From contig NZ_AP014936.1 of assembly GCF_002355415.1 (NCBI RefSeq), positions 558,001 to 622,000 of the forward strand: a stretch of DNA of 64,000 nt, read 5' to 3'. The translations under genes and the position numbers were made by a program. Under the pieces are notes generated by a model that saw only the letters and a list, made by a program, of their open reading frames with translations, was not told the DNA's origin and did not search any database. This document shows, in pieces, positions 26,887 to 39,748 of the stretch; position 1 is the stretch's first letter, and every line of letters begins with the position of its first letter. The stretch is from Sulfurifustis variabilis. Its GTDB lineage: Bacteria; Pseudomonadota; Gammaproteobacteria; Acidiferrobacterales; Sulfurifustaceae.

Positions 26887-27340
26887 CGCGGCGAGGACGT
26901 GGCGGCCCGGCCGCCCGGCGCACATCCTGCTCGTCGAGGACAGCCCCACGGACGCCATGATGGTCCGCGAAATCCTCGCACAGGCGACGGTGCCGAGCGC
27001 ACTGCACGTCGTCGAGGACGGGCTCGAGGCGCTTGCGTTCCTCCGAAAGGAGAACGGCTACGGCGACGCGCCGCGCCCGGACCTGATCCTGCTCGATCTC
27101 AAGCTGCCGAGAAAGAACGGCCAGGAGGTGCTCGCCGAGATCAAGTCCGACGAGCGGCTTCGGACCATTCCGGTGGTCGTGCTGACGAGCTCGCACGAGC
27201 AGAGCGATGTCCTCGACGCCTACCGCCACTACGCGAACTCCTACGTCACGAAGCCGGTCGACTACGCGCGCTTTGCCGAGGCGGTGCGGCTGATCGAGCG
27301 TTTCTGGCTCGAGCTCGCGACGCTCGCGGAGAGGGACTGA
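26852..27340 (+). CDS. Rcp1-like single-domain response regulator
   Basis: The 162-aa protein is a receiver of the Rcp1 class that partners phytochrome-like kinases: ILLVEDSPTDAMMVREIL, an extended loop with LRKENGYGDAPRPDLILLDLKLPRKNG (phospho-acceptor Asp in LLLDLKLP-type strand), VVLTSS and the Lys of YVTKPVD. There is no output domain. ATG 26852 lies inside the kinase 3' end; ATG 26876 in the same frame is also possible. The next gene starts on the last base of this stop (TGATG). Confidence 0.93.
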   Translation: MSNRGSIGMADSAARTWRPGRPAHILLVEDSPTDAMMVREILAQATVPSALHVVEDGLEALAFLRKENGYGDAPRPDLILLDLKLPRKNGQEVLAEIKSDERLRTIPVVVLTSSHEQSDVLDAYRHYANSYVTKPVDYARFAEAVRLIERFWLELATLAERD

Positions 27341-28227
27341 TGCGCGAGCGCCCGATCACCGTGCTCCTGGTCGAGGACAGCCCCACCGACGCGCTCCTCC
27401 TGCGCGAGGCGTTGTCCGAGGAGCGCGCCGTACAGTTCCGCACGGCGCACGTCGAGCGCCTGGCCGACGCGCTGCGCTCGCTGCAGGAGCAGCAGTACGA
27501 CCTGATCCTGCTCGACCTGGGGCTTCCCGACAGCCAGGGGCTCGACACGTTCGCCCGGGTGCACGAGCAGGCCCCGCAGGTCCCGATCGTCGTGCTGACC
27601 GGCCTCGACGACGACCAGCTCGCGCTGCGCGCGGTGCAGGCGGGCGCGCAGGACTTCCTCACCAAGGGGCGGTTCGACCGGTACTGGCTGGTGCGCAACA
27701 TCCGCTACGCGCTCGAGCGCCACCAGATGTATCTCGAGGTGCACGCCCTCTCGCTCACCGACGGCCTCACCGGCCTCTACAACCGCCGCGGTTTCATCAC
27801 CCTCGCCGAGCAGCAGCTCAAGGTCGCCCGCCATACCGAGCGCGGCGTGATCCTGGTCTACGCCGATCTCGACCGGCTGAAATACATCAACGATACCTTC
27901 GGGCACCAGGAGGGCGACCGCGCGCTCGTGCACGCGGCCGAACTGCTCGAGCGCACGTTCCGCGCCTCCGATATCCTCGCGCGCATCGGCGGCGACGAGT
28001 TCGCGGCGCTGGCGGTTCGCGGCAGCACCGAGGGCATCGAGGCGATCCCGGTCCGCCTGCAGAAGGCGGTAAGCGACTTCAACGTGCAGCACACGCTTCC
28101 CTACGAGCTTTCGATCAGCCTCGGCTCCATGTATTTCGACCCCAAGACCACCACATCGATCGAAGAGATGATGCGCCGCGCCGATCAGGCGATGTACGAG
28201 CAGAAGCGCCGCAAGCGGGGGCACTGA
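27340..28227 (+). CDS. Response-regulator diguanylate cyclase (REC-GGDEF)
   Basis: The 295-aa protein joins a receiver (about 1-125; LLVEDSPTDALLL, Asp in LILLDLGLPDSQG, Lys in FLTKGRF) to a GGDEF domain (about 135-290). The catalytic motif GGDEF is intact in RIGGDEFAAL. RASD five residues before it is the RxxD inhibitory I-site, so product feedback by c-di-GMP is expected. It should make c-di-GMP from GTP when phosphorylated. It overlaps the preceding receiver by one base, tying the receptor-kinase operon to c-di-GMP output. Confidence 0.95.
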   Translation: MRERPITVLLVEDSPTDALLLREALSEERAVQFRTAHVERLADALRSLQEQQYDLILLDLGLPDSQGLDTFARVHEQAPQVPIVVLTGLDDDQLALRAVQAGAQDFLTKGRFDRYWLVRNIRYALERHQMYLEVHALSLTDGLTGLYNRRGFITLAEQQLKVARHTERGVILVYADLDRLKYINDTFGHQEGDRALVHAAELLERTFRASDILARIGGDEFAALAVRGSTEGIEAIPVRLQKAVSDFNVQHTLPYELSISLGSMYFDPKTTTSIEEMMRRADQAMYEQKRRKRGH

Positions 28228-28376
28228 GCGCGATTCGCCGGGCGACGGCGGGCCGGCGGGGGATTCCGCCGGGCGGACGGCGGCGCCCGTCGGGGCCACG
28301 GTTGCGCCGGATGGGCGCGAGGGTTAAAAAGCCCCTTGCCCGCGAAACGGCCTTTGGTTCGAGACGAGGATTCGAA

Positions 28377-28904
28377 ATGAAACACTGGATGCTGGCGGTC
28401 GTGTTCGCCGTGACCCTGCTCCCCGCCTGGCCGGGACCCGCTCTGGGAGCGGACGTCCGCATCGGCTACGTCGACATGCGCCGGGTGCTCACGGAGAGCA
28501 AGGCCGGCAAGCAGGTAAAGGCGGAGATCGAGAAGACGGTCAAGAAGCGCCAGGAGAAGCTGGCCGGCGAGGAGCAGAAGCTCAAGGAGATGCAGCAGTC
28601 CTACGAAAAGGACAAGCTGATCCTGTCCGAAGCGCAGCGCCAGGAGAAACAGAAGGAGTTCGAGCAGAGGCTCAACGCCTACCGCCAGGCGACGGCCGAG
28701 GCGCAGCGCGAGATACAGCAGCAGGAGCAGGCGTACACCAAGAAGGCGCTTCCGGAGGTGCGCGACATCATTCGCGATCTCGCGAAGGAAGAGAAGCTGA
28801 CGCTCGTGTTCGAGAAGCACGAAATGCCGGTGCTGTACGCGGCCGAGGGTCCCGACCTCACCGACAAGATCATCAAGCGCCTCGACGCGAAGCCGGGCAC
28901 CTGA
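28377..28904 (+). CDS. OmpH/Skp-family periplasmic chaperone-like protein
   Basis: The 175-aa product starts at ATG 28377 with a signal peptide (MKHWMLAVVFAVTLLPAW, cleavage after PALGA). The Skp/OmpH pattern follows: RIGYVDMRRVLTESKAGKQV, a long Lys/Glu/Gln-rich coiled coil (about 45-125) and a C-terminal strand segment around KLTLVFEKHEMPVLYA. Skp trimers hold unfolded outer-membrane proteins. It lies away from the usual bamA-lpxD context, so it is probably a paralogue; a link with the adjacent receptor is only a guess. Confidence 0.9.
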   Translation: MKHWMLAVVFAVTLLPAWPGPALGADVRIGYVDMRRVLTESKAGKQVKAEIEKTVKKRQEKLAGEEQKLKEMQQSYEKDKLILSEAQRQEKQKEFEQRLNAYRQATAEAQREIQQQEQAYTKKALPEVRDIIRDLAKEEKLTLVFEKHEMPVLYAAEGPDLTDKIIKRLDAKPGT

Positions 28905-29015
28905 TCCTTGGCCCGCGCCCGGGTTGCCAGCCGCCGGGCGTGGTTTATCATTCCCCTAAGGCTTTCCTCACGGTTTCCGCCGCGCGGAAGACGGGGGAGC
29001 CCCAAAGGAGGGGGG

Positions 29016-32000
29016 GTGCGAACGGGGCGTTCCGCCGGACTTCGCGCGCGTTTGCTGCTGGTGGTCGGCCTGGGCCTGCTCCCGGTAGCCGGCCTCGGCG
29101 CGTACCTCGTCCAGCACCAGTGGCGTTCTGCCACCCAGGCGGCCCAGGAAAACGCCCTGCGCGTCGCGCGACTGGCGGTCGCGCGGTTCGAGGGCCTCGC
29201 CCGAGGCGCCGAGCAGTGGCTGGCCGCGCTCGGGCGACTGCCTGAGATCCGTGCGCCCGGGGACGGGTGCGCCGGGCACTACGCGCAGCTTCTCGCCGAT
29301 CACCCGAGCTTCATCGATCTCGGTGTCGCGACGCCGGACGGATCGGTGCGCTGCAGCGCGCGGGCGCGCGAGCGGTTGCCGGAGGCGATCCATTTCGGCG
29401 AGGTGTTGGCCGCCCGCCCGTTCGCGGTCGGCGCGTGGCGGTCCGAGAGCGACCAGGCGGAGATCACGTTCGCGCACCGCCTGCACGACGCCCGGGGGAG
29501 CCCGACCGGAATCGTCTACGCCACGGTGGACCTCGCGTGGCTCGACCTGTTCGCCGCCGAGGCGCTGTTGCCCGAGCGCGCCAGCCTCAGCATCGTGGAC
29601 AGCGACGGGCGAATCCTCGCCAGCCTCCCTGCTTCGGCGCGGCCGGGCGTCGCCGAAGCGCGCGGCCCGGTCCCCCTCTTCGCCGCCGTCCTGCGGAACC
29701 GGGACGAGGGCACGGCCGAAGGGGAGGATTCGAACGGGGTCGCCCACCTCTACGCCTACAGCCCGCTCCCCGTCGTCACGCGACCGGGCAGCGCCTACGT
29801 CTTCGTCGCCATTCCGGCCGATGTCGCCTACGCCCGGGTCAGTCGCGTGCTGGGGCAGATCGTCGCCGGCGTCCTGATCGTCTCGTTCATGGTGCTGTTC
29901 GCCGTCTGGAAGGGGCTGGACCTCCTCGTGCTGCGCCACGTGCGCACGCTGCTCGAAACCGCGCGCCGCCTCGCGGCGGGCGATCTCTCGGCTCGAACCC
30001 GGATTCCCCACGATCGCGGCGAGATCGCGCAGCTCGCGCACCGCATCGACGACATGGCCGCGACGCTGCAGGCGCGCGACGTCGAATCGCGGCGGGCTCA
30101 GGAGGCGTTGATACGGAGCGAGGAACGCTTCCGTCGGCTCGCGGAGAACGCCCGCGACATCGTTTTTCGCGCGCGTGTGCACCCCGAATGGGCGTTCGAG
30201 TACGTGAGCGCGGCGGCCGCCGAGGTGACGGGCTACACGCCCGAGGAGCATTACCGGGACCCCGACCTGCTTCGCCGGATGGTGCATCCCGATGATCGGG
30301 TGATCCTCGAGCGGGCGATCCTGCGGCGCGCGTTCGACGAGCCGTTGCAGCTGCGCTGGATCCGCAAGGACGGCACCGTGATCTGGACCGAGCACAGCGT
30401 GTCACCGCTCCATGACGAGTCCGGCCGGCTCCTGGCGGTCGAAGGCATCGCGCGCGACATCACCGAGCGCCGGCGGACCGAGGAGGAGCTGCGGCTGCTG
30501 CAACGCATCTCGGCCGCGGTGGGCGAGGCCGAGGACGTGGACTCGGCGCTGGCGGTCGTGCTGCGCGACGCCTGCCGCGCGACCGGCTGGGCGATGGGGC
30601 AGGCATGGCTGCCTTACGGCGAGGGCGGGGCGCTCAAATGCAGCCCGGCGTGGTACGCCGGCGTCGACGGCCTCGAGGCGTTTCGGGCCGCGAGCGAGGT
30701 CTGGACGGTGCCGGCCGATTCGCCGGGGATGCTCGCCCGCGCCTGGCGCTCGCGCGCGCCGGTCTGGGTCAGCGACGTGTCGCTGGACGCCGGTTTCGGG
30801 CGCCGCGCCGAGGCGATGCGCGCGGGTCTGCGCGCCGCCATGGCCGTCCCGGTGCTCGCGGGAACCGATCTGCAGGCCGTGATCGAGTTCTACCTGCGGG
30901 AAGCGCGGCCCGAGGATCATCACTTCGCGCGCACGGTCTCCGGCGTCGCGGCCCAGCTCGGTGCCCTGATCCGTCGCAAGCGTTCCGAGGAGCGTCTCCT
31001 CTACCTGGCCCACCACGACGTGCTTACCGGGCTGCCCAACCGGGCGCTCTTCAACGACCGCCTGCGGCAGGCGATGGTGGAGGCGCACCGGCACGAGCGG
31101 CTCGTCGGCGTCGCCTTCATCGACATCGACCGCTTCAAGACGATCAACGACAGCCTGGGCCACGAGACCGGCGACCGCCTGCTCGAGGCGGTGGCCGGCC
31201 GGATCCAGGGCTGCGTGCGCGAAGGGGACACCGTCTCGCGCATCAGCGGGGACGAGTTCGCGCTGGTTCTCGCCGACATGGCGCACGTGGACGACGCGGC
31301 GAGGGTGGCGCGCAACATCCTCGACAGCTTCTCGCGCCCGTTCCACGTGGAGGGACACGATCTTTACGTGAGCGCGAGCGTCGGCATCACCATCTATCCC
31401 TTCGACGACCGCGATGTCGAAGGGCTGTTGCGGAACGCCGACGTGGCGATGTACCGCGCCAAGGAGCTCGGGCGCAACACGTATCAGTTCTACGCGGCCG
31501 AAATGACGGCCCGTGCCCGCGAGCGTCTCGCGCTCGAGGGCGCCCTGCGCCGCGCGCTCGAACGCGAAGAGTTCACGCTCCGCTACCAGCCCATCGTCGA
31601 CCTGCGCGGCGGCCGGGTGGTCGGTGTCGAGGCGCTGCTGCGCTGGCGGCATCCCGAGCGCGGCATGGTCATGCCGGAGCAGTTCGTGTCGATCGCCGAG
31701 GAGACCGGGCTGATCGTGCCGCTCGGCGAGTGGGTGTTGCGGACCGCGTGCGCGCAGTGCCGGGAATGGGAGGCGGCGGGCCTTCCGCCGCTGCGGCTCG
31801 GGGTGAACATCTCGGCGCGCCAGTTTCAGCGGCCCGACCTCGCCGACACGGTCGCACGGATCCTGGAGGAGACCGGCATGCCCCCGAAGCGCCTCGAGCT
31901 CGAGCTGACCGAGACGCTGCTGATGCAGAGCCTGGAAGCGACGATCGCGGCGATGCAGCGTCTGAGCGCGATGGGGGTCCAGCTCTCCATCGACGACTTC

Positions 32001-32345
32001 GGCACCGGCTACTCGAGCCTCGCCTACCTGAAGCGCCTTCCGATCGACCGCCTGAAGATCGACCGCAGTTTCGTGCAGGACATCCCGGGCGACCCGGACG
32101 ACGCGGCGATCGCGAGCGCGATCATCGCCATCGCGCACAAGCTCGATCTCACCGTCGTCGCCGAGGGGGTGGAGAGCGGGGCGCAGCTGGCGTTCCTGCG
32201 CTCGCACGGCTGCGACGTCATGCAGGGGTACTATTTCAGCGAACCCATCGAGCCCGCGGAGTTCGCGCACCTGCTCGCGACCGGACTGCCGGCCCTGCGC
32301 CCGCGGCCTGCACGAGCGGGCCCGCGCAAGGTGCGGGAATCCTGA
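29016..32345 (+). CDS. Membrane sensor with PAS, GAF, GGDEF and EAL domains
   Basis: GTG 29016 is preferred because AGGAGG lies at 29006-29011; the product is then 1,109 aa. It has a first helix (ARLLLVVGLGLLPVAGLGAY), a periplasmic dCache-like sensor (about 35-265), a second helix (VLGQIVAGVLIVSFMVLFAV), HAMP, PAS (about 370-485), GAF (about 500-640), GGDEF (about 660-820) and EAL (about 830-1085). The cyclase motif is SGDEF rather than GGDEF, with a REGD I-site before it. EAL residues look complete (EALLRW, the double Asp in DDFGTGYS, EGVES). It could cleave c-di-GMP, with cyclase activity uncertain. Confidence 0.94.
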   Translation: MRTGRSAGLRARLLLVVGLGLLPVAGLGAYLVQHQWRSATQAAQENALRVARLAVARFEGLARGAEQWLAALGRLPEIRAPGDGCAGHYAQLLADHPSFIDLGVATPDGSVRCSARARERLPEAIHFGEVLAARPFAVGAWRSESDQAEITFAHRLHDARGSPTGIVYATVDLAWLDLFAAEALLPERASLSIVDSDGRILASLPASARPGVAEARGPVPLFAAVLRNRDEGTAEGEDSNGVAHLYAYSPLPVVTRPGSAYVFVAIPADVAYARVSRVLGQIVAGVLIVSFMVLFAVWKGLDLLVLRHVRTLLETARRLAAGDLSARTRIPHDRGEIAQLAHRIDDMAATLQARDVESRRAQEALIRSEERFRRLAENARDIVFRARVHPEWAFEYVSAAAAEVTGYTPEEHYRDPDLLRRMVHPDDRVILERAILRRAFDEPLQLRWIRKDGTVIWTEHSVSPLHDESGRLLAVEGIARDITERRRTEEELRLLQRISAAVGEAEDVDSALAVVLRDACRATGWAMGQAWLPYGEGGALKCSPAWYAGVDGLEAFRAASEVWTVPADSPGMLARAWRSRAPVWVSDVSLDAGFGRRAEAMRAGLRAAMAVPVLAGTDLQAVIEFYLREARPEDHHFARTVSGVAAQLGALIRRKRSEERLLYLAHHDVLTGLPNRALFNDRLRQAMVEAHRHERLVGVAFIDIDRFKTINDSLGHETGDRLLEAVAGRIQGCVREGDTVSRISGDEFALVLADMAHVDDAARVARNILDSFSRPFHVEGHDLYVSASVGITIYPFDDRDVEGLLRNADVAMYRAKELGRNTYQFYAAEMTARARERLALEGALRRALEREEFTLRYQPIVDLRGGRVVGVEALLRWRHPERGMVMPEQFVSIAEETGLIVPLGEWVLRTACAQCREWEAAGLPPLRLGVNISARQFQRPDLADTVARILEETGMPPKRLELELTETLLMQSLEATIAAMQRLSAMGVQLSIDDFGTGYSSLAYLKRLPIDRLKIDRSFVQDIPGDPDDAAIASAIIAIAHKLDLTVVAEGVESGAQLAFLRSHGCDVMQGYYFSEPIEPAEFAHLLATGLPALRPRPARAGPRKVRES

Positions 32346-32390
32346 AACAGCGCCGAAGCGCGGGCTGCGCTATGCTTCTCACACCGCGCC

Positions 32391-33383
32391 ATGAAGGACA
32401 ACGTCACACCGCTCTTCGATGACCCCGCCGACGCGCAGACCGCGTCCGAGGCGGACGGGCTCGCCGCGCTGGAGAGCCGCGTCGGGCGCGTGCACCTGCG
32501 TCAGCGGCTCGGCCTCGAGGCGGACTACGAGGAGCGCGTGTTCCGCTTCGGCACGCACTTCTTCCATCTCGAGAACTGGTACTCGGTCCACGCCCTGATA
32601 CGCAACAGCCTGCGGCTCGTCGGCCTCCACGGGAGGGGCCGGCGCAACGCGCGAGCGGTGGTGCTGCGCGAGAACGAAGTCGCGCTCGAGGGCCTGCCGG
32701 CCGCGTTCGACGGTTACCGCGTCCTGCAGATCAGCGATCCGCATCTCGACATGAGCGAAGACATCACCGACGCGGTGATCGAGCGCGTGCGCGGCCTCGA
32801 GTACGATTTGTGCGTGATGACGGGGGACTACCGGGCGCGCACCTTCGGACCGTACCAGCCGACCCTCGCCGCCATGGCGCGCGTCCGCGAACATCTGCGC
32901 GGGACGATCGCCGCGGTTCTCGGCAACCACGACACCATCCGCATGGTGCCCGGCCTCGAGGCGATGGGCATACGCGTGCTCCTGAACGAGTCGATGGCGC
33001 TCGCGCGCGACGACGCCGAGATCCACCTCGCGGGGATCGACGACGCGCACTACTACCGACTCGACAACTTCGAGAAGGCGGCCGCCCGGATCCCGTCGAA
33101 CGCGTTCAGCATCCTGCTTTCTCACACCCCCGAGACGTACAAGCACGCCGGCCATGCCGGCTTCCGGTTGATGCTCTGCGGCCACACGCACGGCGGCCAG
33201 ATCTGCCTTCCGGGCGGGCTGCCGGTGATCACCGACGCCGACTGCCCGCGGCGCTACGTGCGCGGCCCGTGGCGCTACCACAGTCTGATCGGCTATACCT
33301 CGACGGGCTCGGGGTCGTCCATCGTGGACGTGCGCCTCAACTGTCCCCCCGAGGTCACGCTGCACCGCCTGCGCGCGATCTGA
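32391..33383 (+). CDS. Calcineurin-like metallophosphoesterase (YaeI-like)
   Basis: The 330-aa protein shows the metal-ligand motifs of the family in order: QISDPHLDMS (near 115), MTGDYRAR, LGNHDTIRM, SHTPETYKH and CGHTHGGQICLPGG. The GHTHGGQ form and spacing match YaeI-type phosphodiesterases. It has no clear signal peptide or membrane helix. About 90 N-terminal residues before the catalytic domain are of unknown role. It stands alone between the GGDEF-EAL gene and a convergent gene. The substrate cannot be inferred. Confidence 0.88.
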   Translation: MKDNVTPLFDDPADAQTASEADGLAALESRVGRVHLRQRLGLEADYEERVFRFGTHFFHLENWYSVHALIRNSLRLVGLHGRGRRNARAVVLRENEVALEGLPAAFDGYRVLQISDPHLDMSEDITDAVIERVRGLEYDLCVMTGDYRARTFGPYQPTLAAMARVREHLRGTIAAVLGNHDTIRMVPGLEAMGIRVLLNESMALARDDAEIHLAGIDDAHYYRLDNFEKAAARIPSNAFSILLSHTPETYKHAGHAGFRLMLCGHTHGGQICLPGGLPVITDADCPRRYVRGPWRYHSLIGYTSTGSGSSIVDVRLNCPPEVTLHRLRAI

Positions 33384-33483
33384 AAAGCAATTTTTAATTG
33401 TGAATGCTTAATGTTGAATTGATGAGCGCGCGCAGCGCGCGCCGGTTGATTCAACATTCAAAATTCAACATTAAAAATTGCTT
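33384..33483. repeat. Long inverted repeat with 7-bp-period arms
   Basis: The element fills the gap between two convergent genes. The outer arms AAAGCAATTTTTAAT and ATTAAAAATTGCTTT are perfect complements. The inner arms carry ATT at 33449, 33456, 33463, 33470 and 33477 (exact 7-base spacing) and the mirrored TGAATG/TTGAATT on the left. A CG-only palindromic core (GCGCGCGCAGCGCGCGC) is in the middle. It could act as a two-way terminator. Confidence 0.85.
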
Positions 33484-36809
<3,326 letters not shown>

Positions 36810-37340
36810 ATGGCGCCGCGTCGTATCGCTCTCGTCCTCGCCGCCCTTGCCGCACTGAACGCGTGCGGATTCCATCTGCGCGGCACCGGCGGTGCGGCCC
36901 TGCCCGAATCGCTCGCGATGCTGCGCGTCACGATGCCGGGACGCGGGACCGACGATCCCACGCTCGTCGCCGTGCGGCGCGCGTTCACGGCCGCCGGGGC
37001 GAGCCTCACGGAAGCGGCGGAGGCCCCCACGCTCGTGCTCCATGACGAGCGCGTGGAGACGCAGGTCATCTCGGTGAGCACGGTAACCGCGAAGGCCAAC
37101 GAGTACCGGCTGCGATACGGGCTCAGCTTCCGCCTGGATCGGGGCGGCACGGCGACCGTGCCGCAGACCGTCCGGCTGGTGCGGGAGTACACGTTCGACC
37201 CGACGCAGATCCTCGCCAAGGAGCAGGAGGAGCGCGAGCTCCTGCGCGAGATGCAGAGCGAAGCGGCGCAGCAGATCGTGCGCCGGGTCGCGCGACTGAA
37301 ACCGGCGGAACCGCCGGCCGGGGCGGATGAGGGCGAATAG
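36810..37340 (+). CDS. lptE: LPS-assembly lipoprotein LptE
   Basis: LptE plugs the LptD barrel and helps place LPS in the outer leaflet. The 176-aa product has a lipoprotein signal ending in the lipobox LNAC (lipidated Cys near residue 20), followed by GFHLRG, the standard LptE start. Weakly conserved strands and a C-terminal helix (EQEERELLREMQSEAAQQIV) fit the family. The ATG directly follows the leuS stop and holA comes 26 bases later. Confidence 0.93.
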   Translation: MAPRRIALVLAALAALNACGFHLRGTGGAALPESLAMLRVTMPGRGTDDPTLVAVRRAFTAAGASLTEAAEAPTLVLHDERVETQVISVSTVTAKANEYRLRYGLSFRLDRGGTATVPQTVRLVREYTFDPTQILAKEQEERELLREMQSEAAQQIVRRVARLKPAEPPAGADEGE

Positions 37341-37366
37341 TCCGGCGGCGCGCCGGTCCCAATGAC

Positions 37367-38407
37367 ATGCAGCTCAACGCCGACCAGCTGATACAGCAGC
37401 TCAAGCGCGGTCTCGCTCCGGTCTACCTGTTGACCGGCGACGAGCCCTTGCTCCTGCAGGAGTGCGCCGACGCGATACGCGCCACGGCACGGGCGCAGGG
37501 TTTCGGCGAGCGGGAACTGAGCGTGGTGGAGTCCGGCTTCGACTGGCCGGCTTTCTACGCGGGCACGCGCGCCGGCTCCCTCTTCGCGGAGCGGCGGTTC
37601 ATCGAGTTGCGCCTCCCGACCGGAAAGCCCGGCGAGGAGGGCGCGCGGACGCTGACGGAGATCGCGCAGGAGGCCGCCGCCGGGGACCTCGTGCTCCTCG
37701 TCGTCGCGGGCAAGCTCGACAAGGCGGCGCGCGCGGCCAAGTGGGTCTCGGCCCTCGAGCGCGCCGGGGCGATGGTGACGGTCTACCCGGTCGACGCGCG
37801 CGAGCTGCCGGCGTGGATCGGAAGGCGCATGCGCGCGAGCGGCTTGACGCCCGGTCCGGGGGTCGCGGACATGCTCGCCCATTACATGGAGGGAAATCTC
37901 CTCGCCTGCGCGCAGGAGATCGAAAAGCTCGCGCTCGCGGGACTCACGACCGTCAGCTCGGATGACATCGCCGGCGTGCTCGGCGACAATGCCCGGTTCA
38001 GCGTGTACGGGCTTTCGGACGCCTGTCTCGCGGGCGACGGCGCCGCCGGCCTGCGTATCCTGCGCAGCCTCGAGGCGGACGGCACCGCCCCCGCACTCGT
38101 CCTGTGGGCGCTTGCGCGCGAGGCGCGCGAGCTCGCGAGGATGAGCTCGGCGGTCTCCGCCGGGAGGCCGGAGGCCCAGGTGCTCGAGGAGTTCAAGGTC
38201 TGGCCGCGCCGGCGTAGCCTGATGCGGCGGGCGCTCGGGCGCCGGGACGCGGCCGGATGGCGCGACGTCCTGCAGACCGCGGCGCGCGTGGATCGCGTGG
38301 TCAAGGGCCGTGCGGACGGCTCGGCCTGGCTCGAGCTCGAACGCCTGGCGCTGGCGATCGCCGGCCAGGCTCCGGCGGGCCACTCATTGCGTGGAGGGTT
38401 TCGATGA
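37367..38407 (+). CDS. holA: DNA polymerase III delta subunit
   Basis: Delta opens the beta sliding clamp as part of the clamp loader. The 346-aa protein starts [32 protein letters not shown], the family signature, and has an AAA+-like core with a degenerate nucleotide site, as normal for delta, and a C-terminal helical collar domain. The stop overlaps the proA start by ATGA. Size and neighbours are standard. Confidence 0.95.
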   Translation: MQLNADQLIQQLKRGLAPVYLLTGDEPLLLQECADAIRATARAQGFGERELSVVESGFDWPAFYAGTRAGSLFAERRFIELRLPTGKPGEEGARTLTEIAQEAAAGDLVLLVVAGKLDKAARAAKWVSALERAGAMVTVYPVDARELPAWIGRRMRASGLTPGPGVADMLAHYMEGNLLACAQEIEKLALAGLTTVSSDDIAGVLGDNARFSVYGLSDACLAGDGAAGLRILRSLEADGTAPALVLWALAREARELARMSSAVSAGRPEAQVLEEFKVWPRRRSLMRRALGRRDAAGWRDVLQTAARVDRVVKGRADGSAWLELERLALAIAGQAPAGHSLRGGFR

Positions 38408-39687
38408 AAGCGGCTACCGTACCGACGTCGACCGATATCCGGGACTACATGCGCGCGCTCGGCGAGCGGGCGCGCGCCGCCGCGCGCGTGCTCGCGCGCG
38501 CCGAGACCGCGGCGAAGGACGCGGCGCTGCTCGCCATGAGCGCGGCGATCGAGCGCAACCGCGCGATGCTGCTCGCCGAGAACCGCAAGGATCTCGAGGC
38601 GGGCGCCAGACAGGGTCTGGACGCCGCGATGCTGGATCGCCTGGAGCTCAATGACGCGCGCCTCGCTTCGATGGCCGAAGGCCTGCGTCAGATCGCCGCG
38701 CTGCCGGATCCGGTGGGCGAGATCAGCGACCTCAAGTACCGGCCCTCCGGCATCCAGGTCGGCCGCATGCGGGTGCCGCTCGGGGTCATCGGGATCATCT
38801 ACGAGTCGCGTCCCAACGTCACCGCGGACGCCGCCGGGCTTTGCCTCAAGAGCGGCAACGCCTGCATCCTGCGCGGCGGCAGCGAGGCAATCCACTCGAA
38901 CCGCGCCGTCGCCGAGTGCATCCAGGAGGGCCTGAAGCAGGCGGGCCTGCCGGCCGACGCGGTGCTCGTCGTCGAGACCACCGACCGCGCCGCGGTGGGC
39001 GAGCTCGTGCGCATGAAAGGGCACGTCGACGTCATCGTGCCGCGCGGCGGCAAGGGGCTCATCGAGCGGATCTCCGGTGAGGCGACCGTGCCGGTCATCA
39101 AGCACCTGCACGGCGTGTGCCACGTCTACATCGACGAGCGTGCCGATCTGGAGAAGGCCGCGCGCGTGGCGTTCAACGCCAAGTGCCAGCGGTACGGCAC
39201 GTGCAACACCATGGAAACGCTGCTCGTGCACCACGCGGTGGCGGAGCAGATCCTGCCGATGCTCGGCCGGATGTACCGGGAACAGGGCGTCGAGCTCCGG
39301 GTCTGCGAGCGCACGCGCGCAATCCTCGGGGACGCGAAGCCGGCGACCGAGGAAGACTGGTACACGGAGTACCTGGCGCCCATTCTGTCGATCCGCATCG
39401 TCGACGATCTCGACCAGGCGATCGACCACATCGCGCAGTACGGCTCGCAGCATACGGACAGCATCGTCACCGAGGACATCACGCGCGCCCGGCGCTTCCT
39501 GCGGGAGGTGGACTCCAGCTCCGTGATGGTCAACGCCTCGACGCGCTTCGCCGACGGGTTCGAGTACGGCCTCGGCGCCGAGATCGGCATCTCCACCGAC
39601 AAGATCCACGCCCGTGGTCCGGTCGGCCTCGAGGGACTCACCTCCCAGAAGTTCGTCGTGCTCGGTGACGGGCACGTCCGGTCTTGA
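38404..39687 (+). CDS. proA: Gamma-glutamyl phosphate reductase
   Basis: ProA reduces glutamyl-5-phosphate to the semialdehyde in proline synthesis. The 427-aa protein has the aldehyde-dehydrogenase fold, with the catalytic Cys in [15 protein letters not shown], the phosphate-binding [16 protein letters not shown] loop and [17 protein letters not shown] near the C-terminus. The start overlaps holA by ATGA. The usual partner proB is not next to it; the order holA-proA-nadD is seen in many beta-proteobacteria and some gamma-proteobacteria. Confidence 0.96.
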   Translation: MKAATVPTSTDIRDYMRALGERARAAARVLARAETAAKDAALLAMSAAIERNRAMLLAENRKDLEAGARQGLDAAMLDRLELNDARLASMAEGLRQIAALPDPVGEISDLKYRPSGIQVGRMRVPLGVIGIIYESRPNVTADAAGLCLKSGNACILRGGSEAIHSNRAVAECIQEGLKQAGLPADAVLVVETTDRAAVGELVRMKGHVDVIVPRGGKGLIERISGEATVPVIKHLHGVCHVYIDERADLEKAARVAFNAKCQRYGTCNTMETLLVHHAVAEQILPMLGRMYREQGVELRVCERTRAILGDAKPATEEDWYTEYLAPILSIRIVDDLDQAIDHIAQYGSQHTDSIVTEDITRARRFLREVDSSSVMVNASTRFADGFEYGLGAEIGISTDKIHARGPVGLEGLTSQKFVVLGDGHVRS

Positions 39688-39710
39688 TGAGTGCGCCGGC
39701 GAACCTGCTC

Positions 39711-39748
39711 CCCCGCTCTCCTTGCGTGGCGAGCCGGGGGAGAGCGGG
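39711..39748. repeat. REP-like hairpin in the proA-nadD gap
   Basis: CCCGCTCTCC (39712-39721) pairs with GGAGAGCGGG (39739-39748). It is related to the CTCTCCCGC stems at 3846 and 56335 with the two halves rearranged. The rest of the 240-base gap (to 39927) holds further CTCTCCC/GGAGAG words (39820-39885) but no gene. Confidence 0.5.

Noticed and set aside
23917-26958. Open frame of 1,013 codons on the minus strand
   Set aside because: Antisense to the CHASE8-type kinase with all kinase motifs on the plus strand; no recognisable domain.
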